A stretch of DNA of 64,000 bases from Dyadobacter sp. CECT 9275 (lineage in GTDB: Bacteria > Bacteroidota > Bacteroidia > Cytophagales > Spirosomataceae), in NCBI RefSeq assembly GCF_907164905.1, contig NZ_CAJRAF010000001.1, positions 1,709,001 to 1,773,000 of the forward strand, given 5' to 3'. Of this stretch, positions 1-8,520 are shown piece by piece (the first letter of the stretch is position 1; the number at the start of each line of letters is the position of its first letter). The notes beneath the pieces are model-generated. The model had not been told where the DNA came from. It searched no databases and saw nothing but the letters and a program-made list of their open reading frames with translations. Both the position numbers and the translations under genes were made by a program.

Positions 1-876
1 TTTGTCTGAAAAATAAGAAGCTGCCAGCATACCGATAATTGCGAGTATATAGGGTACTGACGACAGCCAGCCTGTGGTAACGATGTCCATGTCTGGTGCT
101 GCTTTGATAATGGAAGGTAACCACATCACAAAACCGTAGACGCCTACACTCCACAGTAGATATTGCAGACATAACAGGATCACCGACCAGGACCTGAAGG
201 CTGCCATGTAATTTTTGACTGGCCGGATACCTGCCTGTTCGGCCAGGAGTTGCTCTTCTACTTCTGCTTTCTCAGTATCAGTAAGCCAGTTTGCATCCTT
301 CGGCTTTTCATCAATCAGCTTCCACCACACAAACGCCCATATAATCCCTGGAGCGCCCTGAATAATGAACATCCACCGCCAGCCAAGGGATTCGATCAGA
401 TACCCCGACAATACCGACATCCATAGTACTGTAACCGGGTTTCCTAAAATCAAAAAGGTATTGGCGCGGGAACGCTCCTGTTTGGTAAACCATTGGCTCA
501 ATAAGATAAGCATGGCAGGCATAACGGCACTTTCCACCACGCCCAGCATAAACCGTATGATGATGAGGCTTGTAACATTACTTACCATACCCGTGGCAGC
601 TGCAAGGCCTCCCCAGCAGATCAGCGAAATGAAAATCAGTTTTTTTGCACTTTTATGGGCTGCGTACTGCGCTCCGGGAATCTGGAAGAAGAAGTAACCC
701 AGAAAGAACAAGGAGCCCAGCAGAGACGAGGTTTCCTTGGTAATCTGAAGGTCTTCCGCCATGCCGCCCGCAACGGCAAAACCAAAATTGGCCCGATCGA
801 GATATGCCAGGCTGTAAGTAATAAAAACAACGGGAATAATACGGTACCAGCGGGCAGGGGCCAGAGATTGCTTCAT
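1..876 (-). CDS. MFS transporter, C-terminal part cut by window edge
   Basis: Inner-membrane secondary transporter of the major facilitator superfamily. The start is the ATG at 876, and the frame stays open for 292 codons to base 1, so the C-terminal third is missing. The N-terminus (MKQSLAPARWYRIIPVVFIT) leads straight into a first membrane helix followed by YLDRANFGFA. That aromatic-D-R-x-N-x-x-x-A pattern is typical of the anion:cation symporter (ACS) branch, which takes up organic acids such as tartrate, phthalate or sugar acids. Further hydrophobic helices alternate with short loops, and an acidic central loop (EKAEVEEQLLAEQAG) separates the two halves, as expected for 12-helix MFS proteins. 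The substrate cannot be read from the sequence. No partner gene is visible in the window, and the next gene is divergent. The family call is secure; the ACS subgroup is an inference. Confidence 0.88.
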   Translation of the reverse strand, partial: MKQSLAPARWYRIIPVVFITYSLAYLDRANFGFAVAGGMAEDLQITKETSSLLGSLFFLGYFFFQIPGAQYAAHKSAKKLIFISLICWGGLAAATGMVSNVTSLIIIRFMLGVVESAVMPAMLILLSQWFTKQERSRANTFLILGNPVTVLWMSVLSGYLIESLGWRWMFIIQGAPGIIWAFVWWKLIDEKPKDANWLTDTEKAEVEEQLLAEQAGIRPVKNYMAAFRSWSVILLCLQYLLWSVGVYGFVMWLPSIIKAAPDMDIVTTGWLSSVPYILAIIGMLAASYFSDK

Positions 877-1179
877 GGATTGGGAAGTTAATATGGAATG
901 GCTTTCCAATTTTACAATTTTTCTGCCGTGCTATCGAATTTCGGAGCGTAATTAATTCAAAAATTTCTTTATTTAATATTAACTGCTGCTGCGCTACCGG
1001 ATTGGCCTGTCAGCCGAAACCAAATTCCTGAGCACGCTCCTCATTCGGCAAACGGATAGGTTTGTCTCGCTGATGCTCCTGACCGATGTCATAAATCTCC
1101 CAAACCGCCATCAATTTTTGTGTCAGGGTAATGTCTTAGTTTTGAGCTTTCTAATTAGCATTTTTCCAGGAATTTAAAC
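877..1179. other. Divergent intergenic region, 303 bp, with possible gene remnant
   Basis: This stretch separates the MFS gene (minus) from the 592-residue gene (plus). It holds a TAnnTTTG box at 1137-1144, described separately. On the minus strand a 42-codon stop-to-stop frame (1135 to 1010) reads like the tail of a real protein (LMAVWEIYDIGQEHQRD, then LPNEERAQEFGFG), with an ATG at 1111. It could be a decayed C-terminus or chance. No RNA gene or repeat was seen. Confidence 0.4.
1137..1144 (+). promoter_or_regulatory. Candidate Bacteroidota -7 box
   Basis: TAGTTTTG matches the Bacteroidota -7 consensus TAnnTTTG, with a TTTG 16 bases upstream (1117-1120) as possible -33 element. It lies 35 bp ahead of the 592-residue gene on the same strand. 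The motif match is seen; promoter function is inferred. Confidence 0.45.
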
Positions 1180-2958
1180 ATGACGCATACCTTTCATATA
1201 CCGGTTTTAGGGCTTGGATATTCTGTGGATACTCCAATCAAAGTTTCTCCGTTTGGTATCTCTTCTGTGGCATCTATTGTGGATGATGTGATGATAGAAC
1301 GGATGAGGAAACTCCACAGCCTGAAAAACGATGAGGTTTATATCCCGATACTTTCAACAGAAGAGGATTTCAGAAGCAGGCGCATCACGGCTTATCTGGA
1401 TCTGATGGAAAGGCTTGTAAACAAAGCTTTTGACCGCATTCGAGCTGAGCCGTTTGAACCAGGTACTGACCTGACACGGTATTTTGAACTTTTGCCGGAT
1501 ACCGCTGCCTTAAAATCCGTTTACCAGAAAATGCTCGTCTGTATCGATCCGGTCGAAAAAAGCCGCATGCAGGATGAGCTCAGAAGAAGCATGTCCAAAG
1601 GGGCCATTGATGTAAACATTATGTCCAAGGTTGACAAACTGAACCGGGATGTTCATGGGGAACAGTTGCCCGACGATTATTCGGATGCATCTGCTGCGCT
1701 GAGAGGTTTTGCCAATAGTACTTTAACGTCTTCCCTGATCTTGTCCGCAGGAATGAATCCGAGGCTTTACAATTATATTGAAACTTTTAAGGATTTCTTC
1801 CCGGATGAAAACGGGCAGCTGAAAAAGAAAATTATTTTAAAAGTAAGTGATTTCCGGTCGGCCTTTATCCAGGCTAAATTTCTTGCCAAAAAAGGTATAT
1901 GGGTTTCTGAGTTCAGGATAGAGTCTGGACTTAATTGCGGCGGACATGCGTTTGCCACGGAGGGCTATCTGCTGGGGCCTATTCTGGAGGAATTCAAAAT
2001 GCGCAGACCGGAAATGCTGACAGAATTGTTTGGCTTGTATCAAACCGCACTGATCCAAAAGGGAATTGAGATCAGCGAGATGCATACATTAAGGATCACC
2101 GTGCAGGGAGGTATTGGTACCGCGGAGGAAAACAATTTTTTACTGGAACATTATCAGGTGGATGCCACGGGGTGGGGTAGTCCGTTTTTACTGGTACCAG
2201 AAGTGACCAATGTGGATGAACAGACTTTAAACGACCTGGTAACTGCCAGCACAGACGATTATTACGTGTCTGATTCATCGCCTCTAGGGGTGCTTTTCAA
2301 TAATTTCAGAAAGAGCAGTGCCGAAAAGCAACGCCTCGACCGGATCGCCAAAGGAAAACCGGGAAGTCCATGTAAGAAGAAATACCTGGTATCCAATACT
2401 GAATTTACCAGCGAGCCCATCTGTACCGCCTCACGGCAATACCAGAACCTAAAAATCAAACAGATTATGGCACTGGAGCCCCGGCCTGCTGACTACGAAG
2501 CGCAGATCAGTGCGGTTACCGCAAAATTATGCCTGTGTGAGGGATTAAGCACTTCAGCCCTGCTGAAAAACGACCTGCTGGCCAGGCGGGAGAACCATGC
2601 CGTTGCGATATGTCCGGGACCTAACCTTGCCTGGTTTTCCAAAGTATATTCGCTGGATGAAATGGTGCGGCATATTTATGGAAAGCTCAATTTGCTGGCC
2701 GGAGTACAGCGGCCAAATATGTTCATCAATGAACTGAATCTTTACGTTGCGCACTATCAAAAGGAACTTGAAATACAGGCCAGAAAAATGAATGATAAAA
2801 AGACGAAGTATCTTCAGAAGTTCAGGGAGCAGCTGCTGTCGGGGATCGAGTACTACAAAGAACTGATCCCCCAATTCCCGGGCCAGTCTTTTGAATATCA
2901 GAGAGAAATGTTTTCGCAGCTAGGGGCCATTGAGCTTGCGCTCAAAGTAGTGCAATAG
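1180..2958 (+). CDS. Conserved-looking protein of unknown function, possible FMN-type TIM barrel
   Basis: I do not recognise this 592-residue protein with certainty. It has no signal peptide or membrane segment, so it is probably cytoplasmic. The middle third has features reminiscent of FMN-binding TIM-barrel enzymes such as the glutamate synthase core: a strand IILKVSDF and the motif SGLNCGGHAFATEG, then RITVQGGIGTAEENN followed by DATGWGSPFLLVPE. The last two resemble the phosphate-binding GG strand and the following barrel strand. Cysteines come after that point (GSPCKKKYL, EPICTAS, KLCLCEG) and could bind metal or an iron-sulphur cluster, but the spacing matches no cluster motif I know. 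The C-terminal 100 residues are helical and charged. The gene stands alone between divergent and convergent neighbours, with a promoter-like box upstream and a hairpin downstream. Reading it as an oxidoreductase is an inference of low certainty. Confidence 0.8.
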   Translation: MTHTFHIPVLGLGYSVDTPIKVSPFGISSVASIVDDVMIERMRKLHSLKNDEVYIPILSTEEDFRSRRITAYLDLMERLVNKAFDRIRAEPFEPGTDLTRYFELLPDTAALKSVYQKMLVCIDPVEKSRMQDELRRSMSKGAIDVNIMSKVDKLNRDVHGEQLPDDYSDASAALRGFANSTLTSSLILSAGMNPRLYNYIETFKDFFPDENGQLKKKIILKVSDFRSAFIQAKFLAKKGIWVSEFRIESGLNCGGHAFATEGYLLGPILEEFKMRRPEMLTELFGLYQTALIQKGIEISEMHTLRITVQGGIGTAEENNFLLEHYQVDATGWGSPFLLVPEVTNVDEQTLNDLVTASTDDYYVSDSSPLGVLFNNFRKSSAEKQRLDRIAKGKPGSPCKKKYLVSNTEFTSEPICTASRQYQNLKIKQIMALEPRPADYEAQISAVTAKLCLCEGLSTSALLKNDLLARRENHAVAICPGPNLAWFSKVYSLDEMVRHIYGKLNLLAGVQRPNMFINELNLYVAHYQKELEIQARKMNDKKTKYLQKFREQLLSGIEYYKELIPQFPGQSFEYQREMFSQLGAIELALKVVQ

Positions 2959-2984
2959 GGAATTCCCTTATCATTTATTCACAG

Positions 2985-3019
2985 AATCGGCTGGTACTTG
3001 ATGTAGTATCCAGCCGATT
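2985..3019. terminator. Hairpin between convergent genes
   Basis: A perfect 10-bp stem (AATCGGCTGG with CCAGCCGATT) closes a 15-base loop between the stops of the 592-residue gene and the caspase gene. There is no strong T-tract on either side, so intrinsic termination is plausible but not shown. It could serve both strands. Confidence 0.55.
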
Positions 3020-3064
3020 GGTATGATTTACAATGAATTATCTTGGGGTATTTTCTGGAAACAA

Positions 3065-3919
3065 TCAAGCGGATTTCAGATGCGCAATGGTCATGTCGGG
3101 ATCATATTTGCCAAAGATAACGGGAGTCTGTCCTTTGTCGTCAGGGCCCTGTTTCGGAAGCGTTGTCAAATTACGGAAGAGATAGTCATATGTTTCTTTG
3201 ACTGTAACCCGTTGGTCTGCGTTTTTATCTGCCTTGCCTTCCAGTCCTTCCACCAGAAATTTGGTGAAATAGCCATGTACGATATCTACATTTTCACCGG
3301 CATTCTGGTAGGAGCGGGTGGCCATCAGCACGACCAGTCCTGATTCCAGGTCTTCCAGAGATTTTTTAGGCAGCTCTTTTTTTTGTTTGGTTACATCATT
3401 TTTCATACTGCCCGACTTGCAGGCATCCGCAAAGCAGAGGCGCGTTTTTGCCCGGCATTTACGAAAAGCTTCCTTGATATCCTGATGTAATAAATTCGTT
3501 TTTGGATCACTGAGGTCAATGTCATAGGCTGCGAAGTAACCCGTACTACCATGTCCGGCAAAGTAAAAGATCACGCGGTCATCGGGGCCCGATTTTGCAA
3601 AGGTCTTTTCTAATTGTTCCAGGATATTGGCCTTGCTTGCCTTATTGTCAATCAGCAGTGCAATGTTGGCTTCCGGTACCGAACCACCTGCCGGTGTTTT
3701 CAGAAAACTGTAAAAGAGATGCGCATCGTCATCACAGTACCTCAGGTTGTTGACCTGGTTGGGGCGTCCAGCCCTAAGATAATCCGATACTCCAACAATG
3801 ACCGCGTAGGTCTGGCCCTCTGTTTTTACGTCTTCTCCTGAATTTCGCAGCCACCGGTATCCAAAGAATATACTGCCGGCAACTCCAAAGAACAGGATCG
3901 TACTGACTAGATTTTTCAT
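3065..3919 (-). CDS. Membrane-anchored caspase-like (C14) protease
   Basis: Peptidase of the caspase/metacaspase superfamily, 284 residues. An N-terminal hydrophobic segment (about residues 4-22) is an uncleaved signal anchor or a signal peptide, so the catalytic domain probably faces the periplasm, or the cytoplasm if the anchor is inverted. The domain starts at about residue 37 (YAVIVGVSDYL). The catalytic dyad is visible: His123 in FYFAGHG and Cys167 in CFADACKSG, with Asp165 in the usual DxC context. The fold continues through VVLMATRSYQNA and HGYFTKFLVEGLEG, which matches the C14 small-subunit-like region. It is the last gene of an eight-gene minus-strand operon and lies 53 bp after the kinase gene. 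This suggests the protease is an effector or processing enzyme of the kinase/phosphatase system. Substrate and activation mode are unknown. An alternative view is a structural pseudo-protease, but both catalytic residues are intact. Confidence 0.9.
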   Translation of the reverse strand: MKNLVSTILFFGVAGSIFFGYRWLRNSGEDVKTEGQTYAVIVGVSDYLRAGRPNQVNNLRYCDDDAHLFYSFLKTPAGGSVPEANIALLIDNKASKANILEQLEKTFAKSGPDDRVIFYFAGHGSTGYFAAYDIDLSDPKTNLLHQDIKEAFRKCRAKTRLCFADACKSGSMKNDVTKQKKELPKKSLEDLESGLVVLMATRSYQNAGENVDIVHGYFTKFLVEGLEGKADKNADQRVTVKETYDYLFRNLTTLPKQGPDDKGQTPVIFGKYDPDMTIAHLKSA

Positions 3920-3972
3920 AATAGATTTTTCTAAGCTTTGAAATTGTTTTCGATGCCGGACAGTATCCGGAT

Positions 3973-5904
3973 TTAATAACCAATGGCATTATGAAGCTGT
4001 TGTTCCCCCCATTTTTTCCATCGCTCTCCGGCAGTATTGGCCGGTTTGCTCGCTTTGGCGGACTTGACATTGGACGACCCACTTTGGTTGTTACCATTAT
4101 TGATATTAATGGTGACAAGGTATATCCTGGCTTCCGGGTAGCCTTGCTCTGCCGCCAGTTTTACATACTTGCGCCCTTGCGTGGAGTTGGCCACTGTACC
4201 TTGTCCGTTTAAATACATTTTCCCAAGTTCAAACTGTGCGTAGGCCGAATTCCCTTCTGCTGCTTTTTCAAACCATGATTTGGCCAGTGGAAGATTTTGG
4301 GTGACTTTGTATCCCCCCGTCAGATAGATGTACCCCAGGTTGTTTGCTGCGTCCACCAGCGGTCTTTTGTAATAGGCCGCTTCGAAGAGGGCCGCCGCTG
4401 CCGCGTAGTCTTTTGGAGCGCCTTTTCCCATGAAATACATATAGCCCATATGAAATTTTGCTGGTGCGTAATCTTCTGCCAGTTCAAAAAAGCCTTTCGC
4501 TTTTTCAAAACTTACGGGTGCCCCGCCGCGGCCTTCCATGTAATAGGTGCCCAGTATATCGTTTGTGGTATCGTCCATGGCAATGGTACCTGCATATTTG
4601 TCCAGCGTTTGAAAAATCTGGCCGAAAGTCGTAGCGGTATCTGCTGCCGGAATGTTCCCGAAAGTGGTAGCTTTTGCCCAGCTAAGCTCATTTTTCGCTT
4701 TCTGTTTCCAGTAGAAAAAGTAGCCCAGGCCCAATACCACGGCAAGGCCGGCGGCTATCATACCGAGGGTTTTTCCGGAGAAAGACCTTGTCTTTTTGAT
4801 CGTATTGGTACTTAATTTTTGCCGGGTAGATTCAAGCTGAAAACGGGCAGGCATGTTGGCAGGATCAGTGCGGAGAATTTCTTCATAGAGTTTGATGGCT
4901 TCGTGAATGTTTTGTTCTCTGGCAAAACCAGATTTTCCTTCTGCTTCCCGAACAAGGTAGTCGGCCCGTTGCGAGAGTTCCTTTACATTCGAAACAGGTT
5001 CGTCAATACGAAGGGTGTTTTCCTGAAGAATAATGGGTTTTGGATTTGGTTTGTAATCCGGGGTGACACCGAGCAAGAGAAGTAATTCATCAGCTTTTTG
5101 AACCCTTTGGGTATTGTCAGCGACCAGGCATTTTTCAATTATCGTCTTGAATGGCTCGGGAACAGCGTTTATCTTTTCCGAAACTTTTCCGTTTACGATC
5201 AGCTTGCTCACTTCCAGGTTCCAGCTTTCCTGACTCATGGTACGCGGAGCCTCAAAGGGAAGTTCTCCAACAAACATCTGGTAGGCAATCACGCCCACCG
5301 CCCATAGGTCAACATTATGTTTTATGTCCCTGTTTGATATCTGTTCGGGTGCAGCATAGGCAATAGAAAGCCCGATGGACGAATTCTCGACGGCCCGGGT
5401 ATTGCTGTCGGCTAGTTTGCTCAGGCCAAAATCCGTAAGCTTAGGTACCCAGCGGCCATTTTGATTGTCCATGAGCACATTTTGCGGTTTCATGTCCCGG
5501 TGGATGATGTGGTGGTTGTGCAAATGTCCCACACCTCTGAGGATGCCTTCCAGGATCTGATGTTTTTGATCGGTATCCAGGGGATATTTGTTCAGGACAT
5601 CGGCCAGGTTTCCTTCTTCATAAAAGGTAAGGATGGCAAAATCATATCGTACCGGCATGAAGGTAAAGCGGAAGCAATTGCCGTAACGTGCGACGTTTTC
5701 ATGCGAATCGAGTTCATCAACAATCTGTTTTTCATACATCAGATTGAATTTTTCGTGTTTGACTTCCGCGATCTTGACGGCAATATAACGTTTCTGTACG
5801 GTGTCGTAGGCTTTATAGACGGAGCCAAATCCTCCTGCACCCAGCATGGCATTTTTGTCCTGGGTATCAAATTGATAGCGCTTCAAAAATTCTTCGTAAG
5901 TCAT
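3973..5904 (-). CDS. Transmembrane Ser/Thr protein kinase with Sel1 repeats
   Basis: Hanks-type kinase, 643 residues. The kinase domain covers about residues 8-280: glycine loop GAGGFG (22-27), ATP lysine K44 in AVKIAE, catalytic loop HRDMKPQN (135-142), DFG at 158-160, and APE in YAAPEQ. All key residues are present, so it should be active. A TPR-like helical pair follows (about 310-360), then one membrane helix at about 379-398. The C-terminal part has three to four Sel1-like repeats (about 450-600; for example YFMGKGAPKDYAAAAALFEAA) and an end rich in Ser/Asn/Lys. With the kinase in the cytoplasm, the Sel1 repeats would lie in the periplasm and could sense a partner. It sits between the PP2C gene (54 bp away) and the caspase gene, inside the FHA/sigma operon. 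The phosphatase is its likely antagonist and the two FHA proteins its likely readers. Confidence 0.95.
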   Translation of the reverse strand: MTYEEFLKRYQFDTQDKNAMLGAGGFGSVYKAYDTVQKRYIAVKIAEVKHEKFNLMYEKQIVDELDSHENVARYGNCFRFTFMPVRYDFAILTFYEEGNLADVLNKYPLDTDQKHQILEGILRGVGHLHNHHIIHRDMKPQNVLMDNQNGRWVPKLTDFGLSKLADSNTRAVENSSIGLSIAYAAPEQISNRDIKHNVDLWAVGVIAYQMFVGELPFEAPRTMSQESWNLEVSKLIVNGKVSEKINAVPEPFKTIIEKCLVADNTQRVQKADELLLLLGVTPDYKPNPKPIILQENTLRIDEPVSNVKELSQRADYLVREAEGKSGFAREQNIHEAIKLYEEILRTDPANMPARFQLESTRQKLSTNTIKKTRSFSGKTLGMIAAGLAVVLGLGYFFYWKQKAKNELSWAKATTFGNIPAADTATTFGQIFQTLDKYAGTIAMDDTTNDILGTYYMEGRGGAPVSFEKAKGFFELAEDYAPAKFHMGYMYFMGKGAPKDYAAAAALFEAAYYKRPLVDAANNLGYIYLTGGYKVTQNLPLAKSWFEKAAEGNSAYAQFELGKMYLNGQGTVANSTQGRKYVKLAAEQGYPEARIYLVTININNGNNQSGSSNVKSAKASKPANTAGERWKKWGEQQLHNAIGY

Positions 5905-5958
5905 GATCTTGCTTTTTGTTGTTCCTTTTGAACCTTTATCGAATACAAAGGCGGAAGG

Positions 5959-7002
5959 TCACCGTGGGTTGTTGTTTAATTTATTTTTTACCTTTATTTT
6001 AAAAGGCTGGCCAGAAGGCGAATTGCTGGCCGAGGAGTCTTTGGAAACATGTTTGTACGTGGTTTGCTGCTTTCTCGTTTTAGTTACTTTGGCTGGCTGA
6101 TGAAACAAATACCATACGGCGGAAAAAGCAGCCAGGGCTAGTACCCAGCCTAAGCTTTCCCGCAGAATCCTGCCGTTAGCAGCTCCTTTGCTTTCTCGAA
6201 CAGGCACTTTCTTGTTGAATTCAACAGGCTGCAGCAACTCCACTGTAAGGTTTTCAACTTGGGTAATACGCACGAGATAGGCCGAGAAGTTATCCCTGCT
6301 GTTTTCTCTGCAAAGACCTGCTATCCGCTCCATTTTGACAGTATCTGCATCCTGGGTACTCAGGATTTCCGTAAGGGTTGTATCATCCACACTTTCCAGG
6401 ATGCCATCGGAGCACAGAAAAAAGTAGTCCCCTTTGTTGATTTTCGGAATGGTGTGGACATCAGCCGTTACATTGGGGTCATTTCCCTGTAAGGCCCTCA
6501 TAATGACATTTCTTCTCGGGTGCGACAACGCTTCGGCCTCTGTGATCAGCCCTGCATTGACCAAATCATTTACGTAACTGTGATCACGGGTTTTCCAAAG
6601 AATCTTACCATTACGGATGTGGTATACCCGGCTGTCGCCAATGTGTGCAATGGTAGCTCCGTCTTCATGCAGGTGTAATAAAGTGAGTGTTGTAGCCATT
6701 CCTTCTGAGCCTGGATTGTCCCGGAGGAACTTCTCAATCTCAGTTTTTGCAAATGCAATTGCGTCATACACGGTTTGGGCTTCACTTTTGAAGATACTAT
6801 TCCTTCTAAAATAATCAGGAATGGCCTGGCAGGCAATATCACTGGCTATTTCACCTTTTTCAGCTCCTCCCACGCCGTCACAGACCAGAAACAGCCTGTC
6901 GTCGGAAGTAGCCATTCCCTTAGCGGGGAACAGGTTATCTTCATTATTTGTTCTCTTGCCTATTTCGTGCAGTGCACAGGGCCTGGCTATTTGTATCTTC
7001 AT
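5959..7002 (-). CDS. PP2C-family Ser/Thr phosphatase with C-terminal membrane helix
   Basis: Metal-dependent protein phosphatase (PPM/PP2C, Stp1-like), 347 residues. Metal-binding motifs are in order: E21-D22 in RTNNEDN, D42-G43 in VCDGVGG, GDSRVY at 122-127, D199-G200 in FLCSDG, and D237-N238 in SRDNFS. The catalytic domain ends at about 250. A single membrane helix follows at about 283-301 (GWVLALAAFSAVWYLFHQ), then a basic tail. C-terminal anchoring places the enzyme at the same membrane as the neighbouring kinase, which it probably opposes by removing phosphate from kinase targets or the kinase itself. It is separated by 3 bp from the upstream FHA gene and 54 bp from the kinase gene, which supports one transcript. 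No catalytic residue appears to be missing. Confidence 0.95.
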   Translation of the reverse strand: MKIQIARPCALHEIGKRTNNEDNLFPAKGMATSDDRLFLVCDGVGGAEKGEIASDIACQAIPDYFRRNSIFKSEAQTVYDAIAFAKTEIEKFLRDNPGSEGMATTLTLLHLHEDGATIAHIGDSRVYHIRNGKILWKTRDHSYVNDLVNAGLITEAEALSHPRRNVIMRALQGNDPNVTADVHTIPKINKGDYFFLCSDGILESVDDTTLTEILSTQDADTVKMERIAGLCRENSRDNFSAYLVRITQVENLTVELLQPVEFNKKVPVRESKGAANGRILRESLGWVLALAAFSAVWYLFHQPAKVTKTRKQQTTYKHVSKDSSASNSPSGQPFKIKVKNKLNNNPR

Positions 7003-7005
7003 AGA

Positions 7006-7587
7006 TCAGAAAATAACTGTTTTAGCAAAATCCCCGTTAACAACTGTTTCAGTAGCCTTTCGGGCGGTACCAGCAATGGCAGGAGTTTTAAGGATTACCT
7101 TGGTTTTTCCCAGTTGCATAATGGCGCCATCCACCAGTTCAAGTGTTGTTCCGCGTTTGAGCGGATAAGTATTAACAAAAGTGGGATTGATAGAATCCGG
7201 ATGTTCCGAAACCCAGTACTTATAAGCCCCGTCTTTCCCTTTTACCACTTCAATGATCAGGTGATGACGGCTCATATACCGGTCCTGAGACTGGATCATT
7301 ACTTCGCAAGGCTTACTCACGGATGCTCGCCCTACGGTCTGTTTTCCTGTTTTAAGCGGCAAGGTTTGTGTCTGGGTACTCTCGTCGTGAACAATCACCC
7401 AGCCGACTTCGGCAGGCTCAAAAATAAAAGTACTTTCCTCGCTGGCAGATACAGGAATCACTTCCGGGGGCAAATAAACCTTGACCGGAGAGTTGCATCG
7501 CACGCATTTGATAAAGGGGTTTTGTACGGAAAGCGCCTTTTCGTTAATCCTTAAACGGGCACTGCAGGACGGACATGTAATAATCAT
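7006..7587 (-). CDS. Zinc-ribbon plus FHA domain protein
   Basis: Predicted cytoplasmic phosphothreonine-binding protein, 193 residues. The N-terminus is a zinc ribbon with C5-x2-C8 and C28-x2-C31 (ITCPSCSARLRI, KCVRCNSPV), of the MJ0042/zinc-ribbon type often found in bacterial FHA proteins. The FHA domain occupies about residues 78-190: GRAS at 86-89, SRHH at 106-109, and an N-x-TF-VN loop near 145 (INPTFVNTYPL) in place of the usual NGT. The phosphopeptide Arg/Ser pair is kept. Together with the kinase and phosphatase genes directly downstream (3 bp to the phosphatase), it is a likely reader of phosphorylated partners. The identity of the ligand is not visible. Confidence 0.88.
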   Translation of the reverse strand: MIITCPSCSARLRINEKALSVQNPFIKCVRCNSPVKVYLPPEVIPVSASEESTFIFEPAEVGWVIVHDESTQTQTLPLKTGKQTVGRASVSKPCEVMIQSQDRYMSRHHLIIEVVKGKDGAYKYWVSEHPDSINPTFVNTYPLKRGTTLELVDGAIMQLGKTKVILKTPAIAGTARKATETVVNGDFAKTVIF

Positions 7588-7612
7588 ATAAAATCAGATT
7601 TAGCGCCGGGAA

Positions 7613-8407
7613 TCAGACAACGTCGTCGGGGTTCACCCATTCGTCGGTACCTTCGAAATTGTTGTCGAAATCATCCGGAGAATACGACAGATCGAGTTCA
7701 GAGCCAGTGACGGTACTGTCGGCCTCTATATAATTTTCGTCGGAATCTCCCTCCAGAGGGTCATTTTGATCAGGAATGGGTTCTTCGTTTACTTCATCAC
7801 CATTCGGATCTTCTTCCGGAGAATGCACAGGCACGGTTTCATGTGTTTCTGCCGGGATATCCAGTACGTTTTCCTCATTGGCAACCCACAAAGTATTAAA
7901 CTGGTTTTTCACTTCTGCTGGCAGGGCTGCGTATTCGTTCGGATGGCAGGTGTGGTACAGATGGCCGTGCCATTCAAACAATGCTCCGGGGCCCATTTCT
8001 TTACGGCTTGCTTCAAATGCCTCGTCAAAAGAAAGATTACCGGATGCATAACCAATTTTGATGTTATCAGGAATAACCTGTACATCAGGTGATGGATTTA
8101 ACTCCTGATGAGGTGGTGGTCCGGCGGGTGCAGAAACCGGGGTGCCTGGCTGTACAGGATTAACAGGAGCTTCAGGATTTGCAGCGGTGGTATCTGTGGA
8201 AACAGATTCGGTCGAATCAGCCGCAACGACTTCCGGTTCCTCACCGGTTTTTTGTGACCCATATGCATCAATAGCAACGGCACCAATACCAGCCATGGCA
8301 CCCGCACCTACGGCGGCGGCAGGTTTAATATTTTTCTTTGCATGAGTTTCTGGCTTCCCTCCTGTTACTCCACCGTCTTCTGAAATCAGTTGTGTTTGCT
8401 CCGACAT
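7613..8407 (-). CDS. Acidic, low-complexity protein with one hydrophobic segment
   Basis: Function unknown; 264 residues. Residues 1-28 are polar and contain several Thr/Ser, which could be kinase targets. A short Ala/Gly-rich hydrophobic segment follows (about 29-48, AAAVGAGAMAGIGAVAIDAY). A Pro/Ala/Thr-rich linker (about 60-110) leads to a compact block at about 115-170 (SFDEAFEASRKEMGPGALFE, then WHGHLYHTCHPNEYAALP). The last 80 residues are strongly acidic (Asp/Glu/Asn/Pro). From memory, similar blocks occur in other Bacteroidota proteins of unknown function, so this part may be a small domain. The gene lies 25 bp from the downstream FHA gene and 113 bp from the upstream one, inside the sigma/kinase operon. 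It may be a scaffold or substrate, which is an inference from context only. Confidence 0.8.
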   Translation of the reverse strand: MSEQTQLISEDGGVTGGKPETHAKKNIKPAAAVGAGAMAGIGAVAIDAYGSQKTGEEPEVVAADSTESVSTDTTAANPEAPVNPVQPGTPVSAPAGPPPHQELNPSPDVQVIPDNIKIGYASGNLSFDEAFEASRKEMGPGALFEWHGHLYHTCHPNEYAALPAEVKNQFNTLWVANEENVLDIPAETHETVPVHSPEEDPNGDEVNEEPIPDQNDPLEGDSDENYIEADSTVTGSELDLSYSPDDFDNNFEGTDEWVNPDDVV

Positions 8408-8520
8408 GGTTTTGAAAATTTTATATGTTAGCTAAATACCGGCCTCTTCCGGCCTTCTGACTCTTTATCGCCGGGATAGGAAGGAGGTCACCCTATTTTT
8501 TGATTTTTTCTTCAATTTTT

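Noticed and set aside
6775..7554. 259-codon open frame on the plus strand across the phosphatase and FHA genes
   Set aside because: It spans two well-supported genes on the opposite strand and has no recognisable motif.
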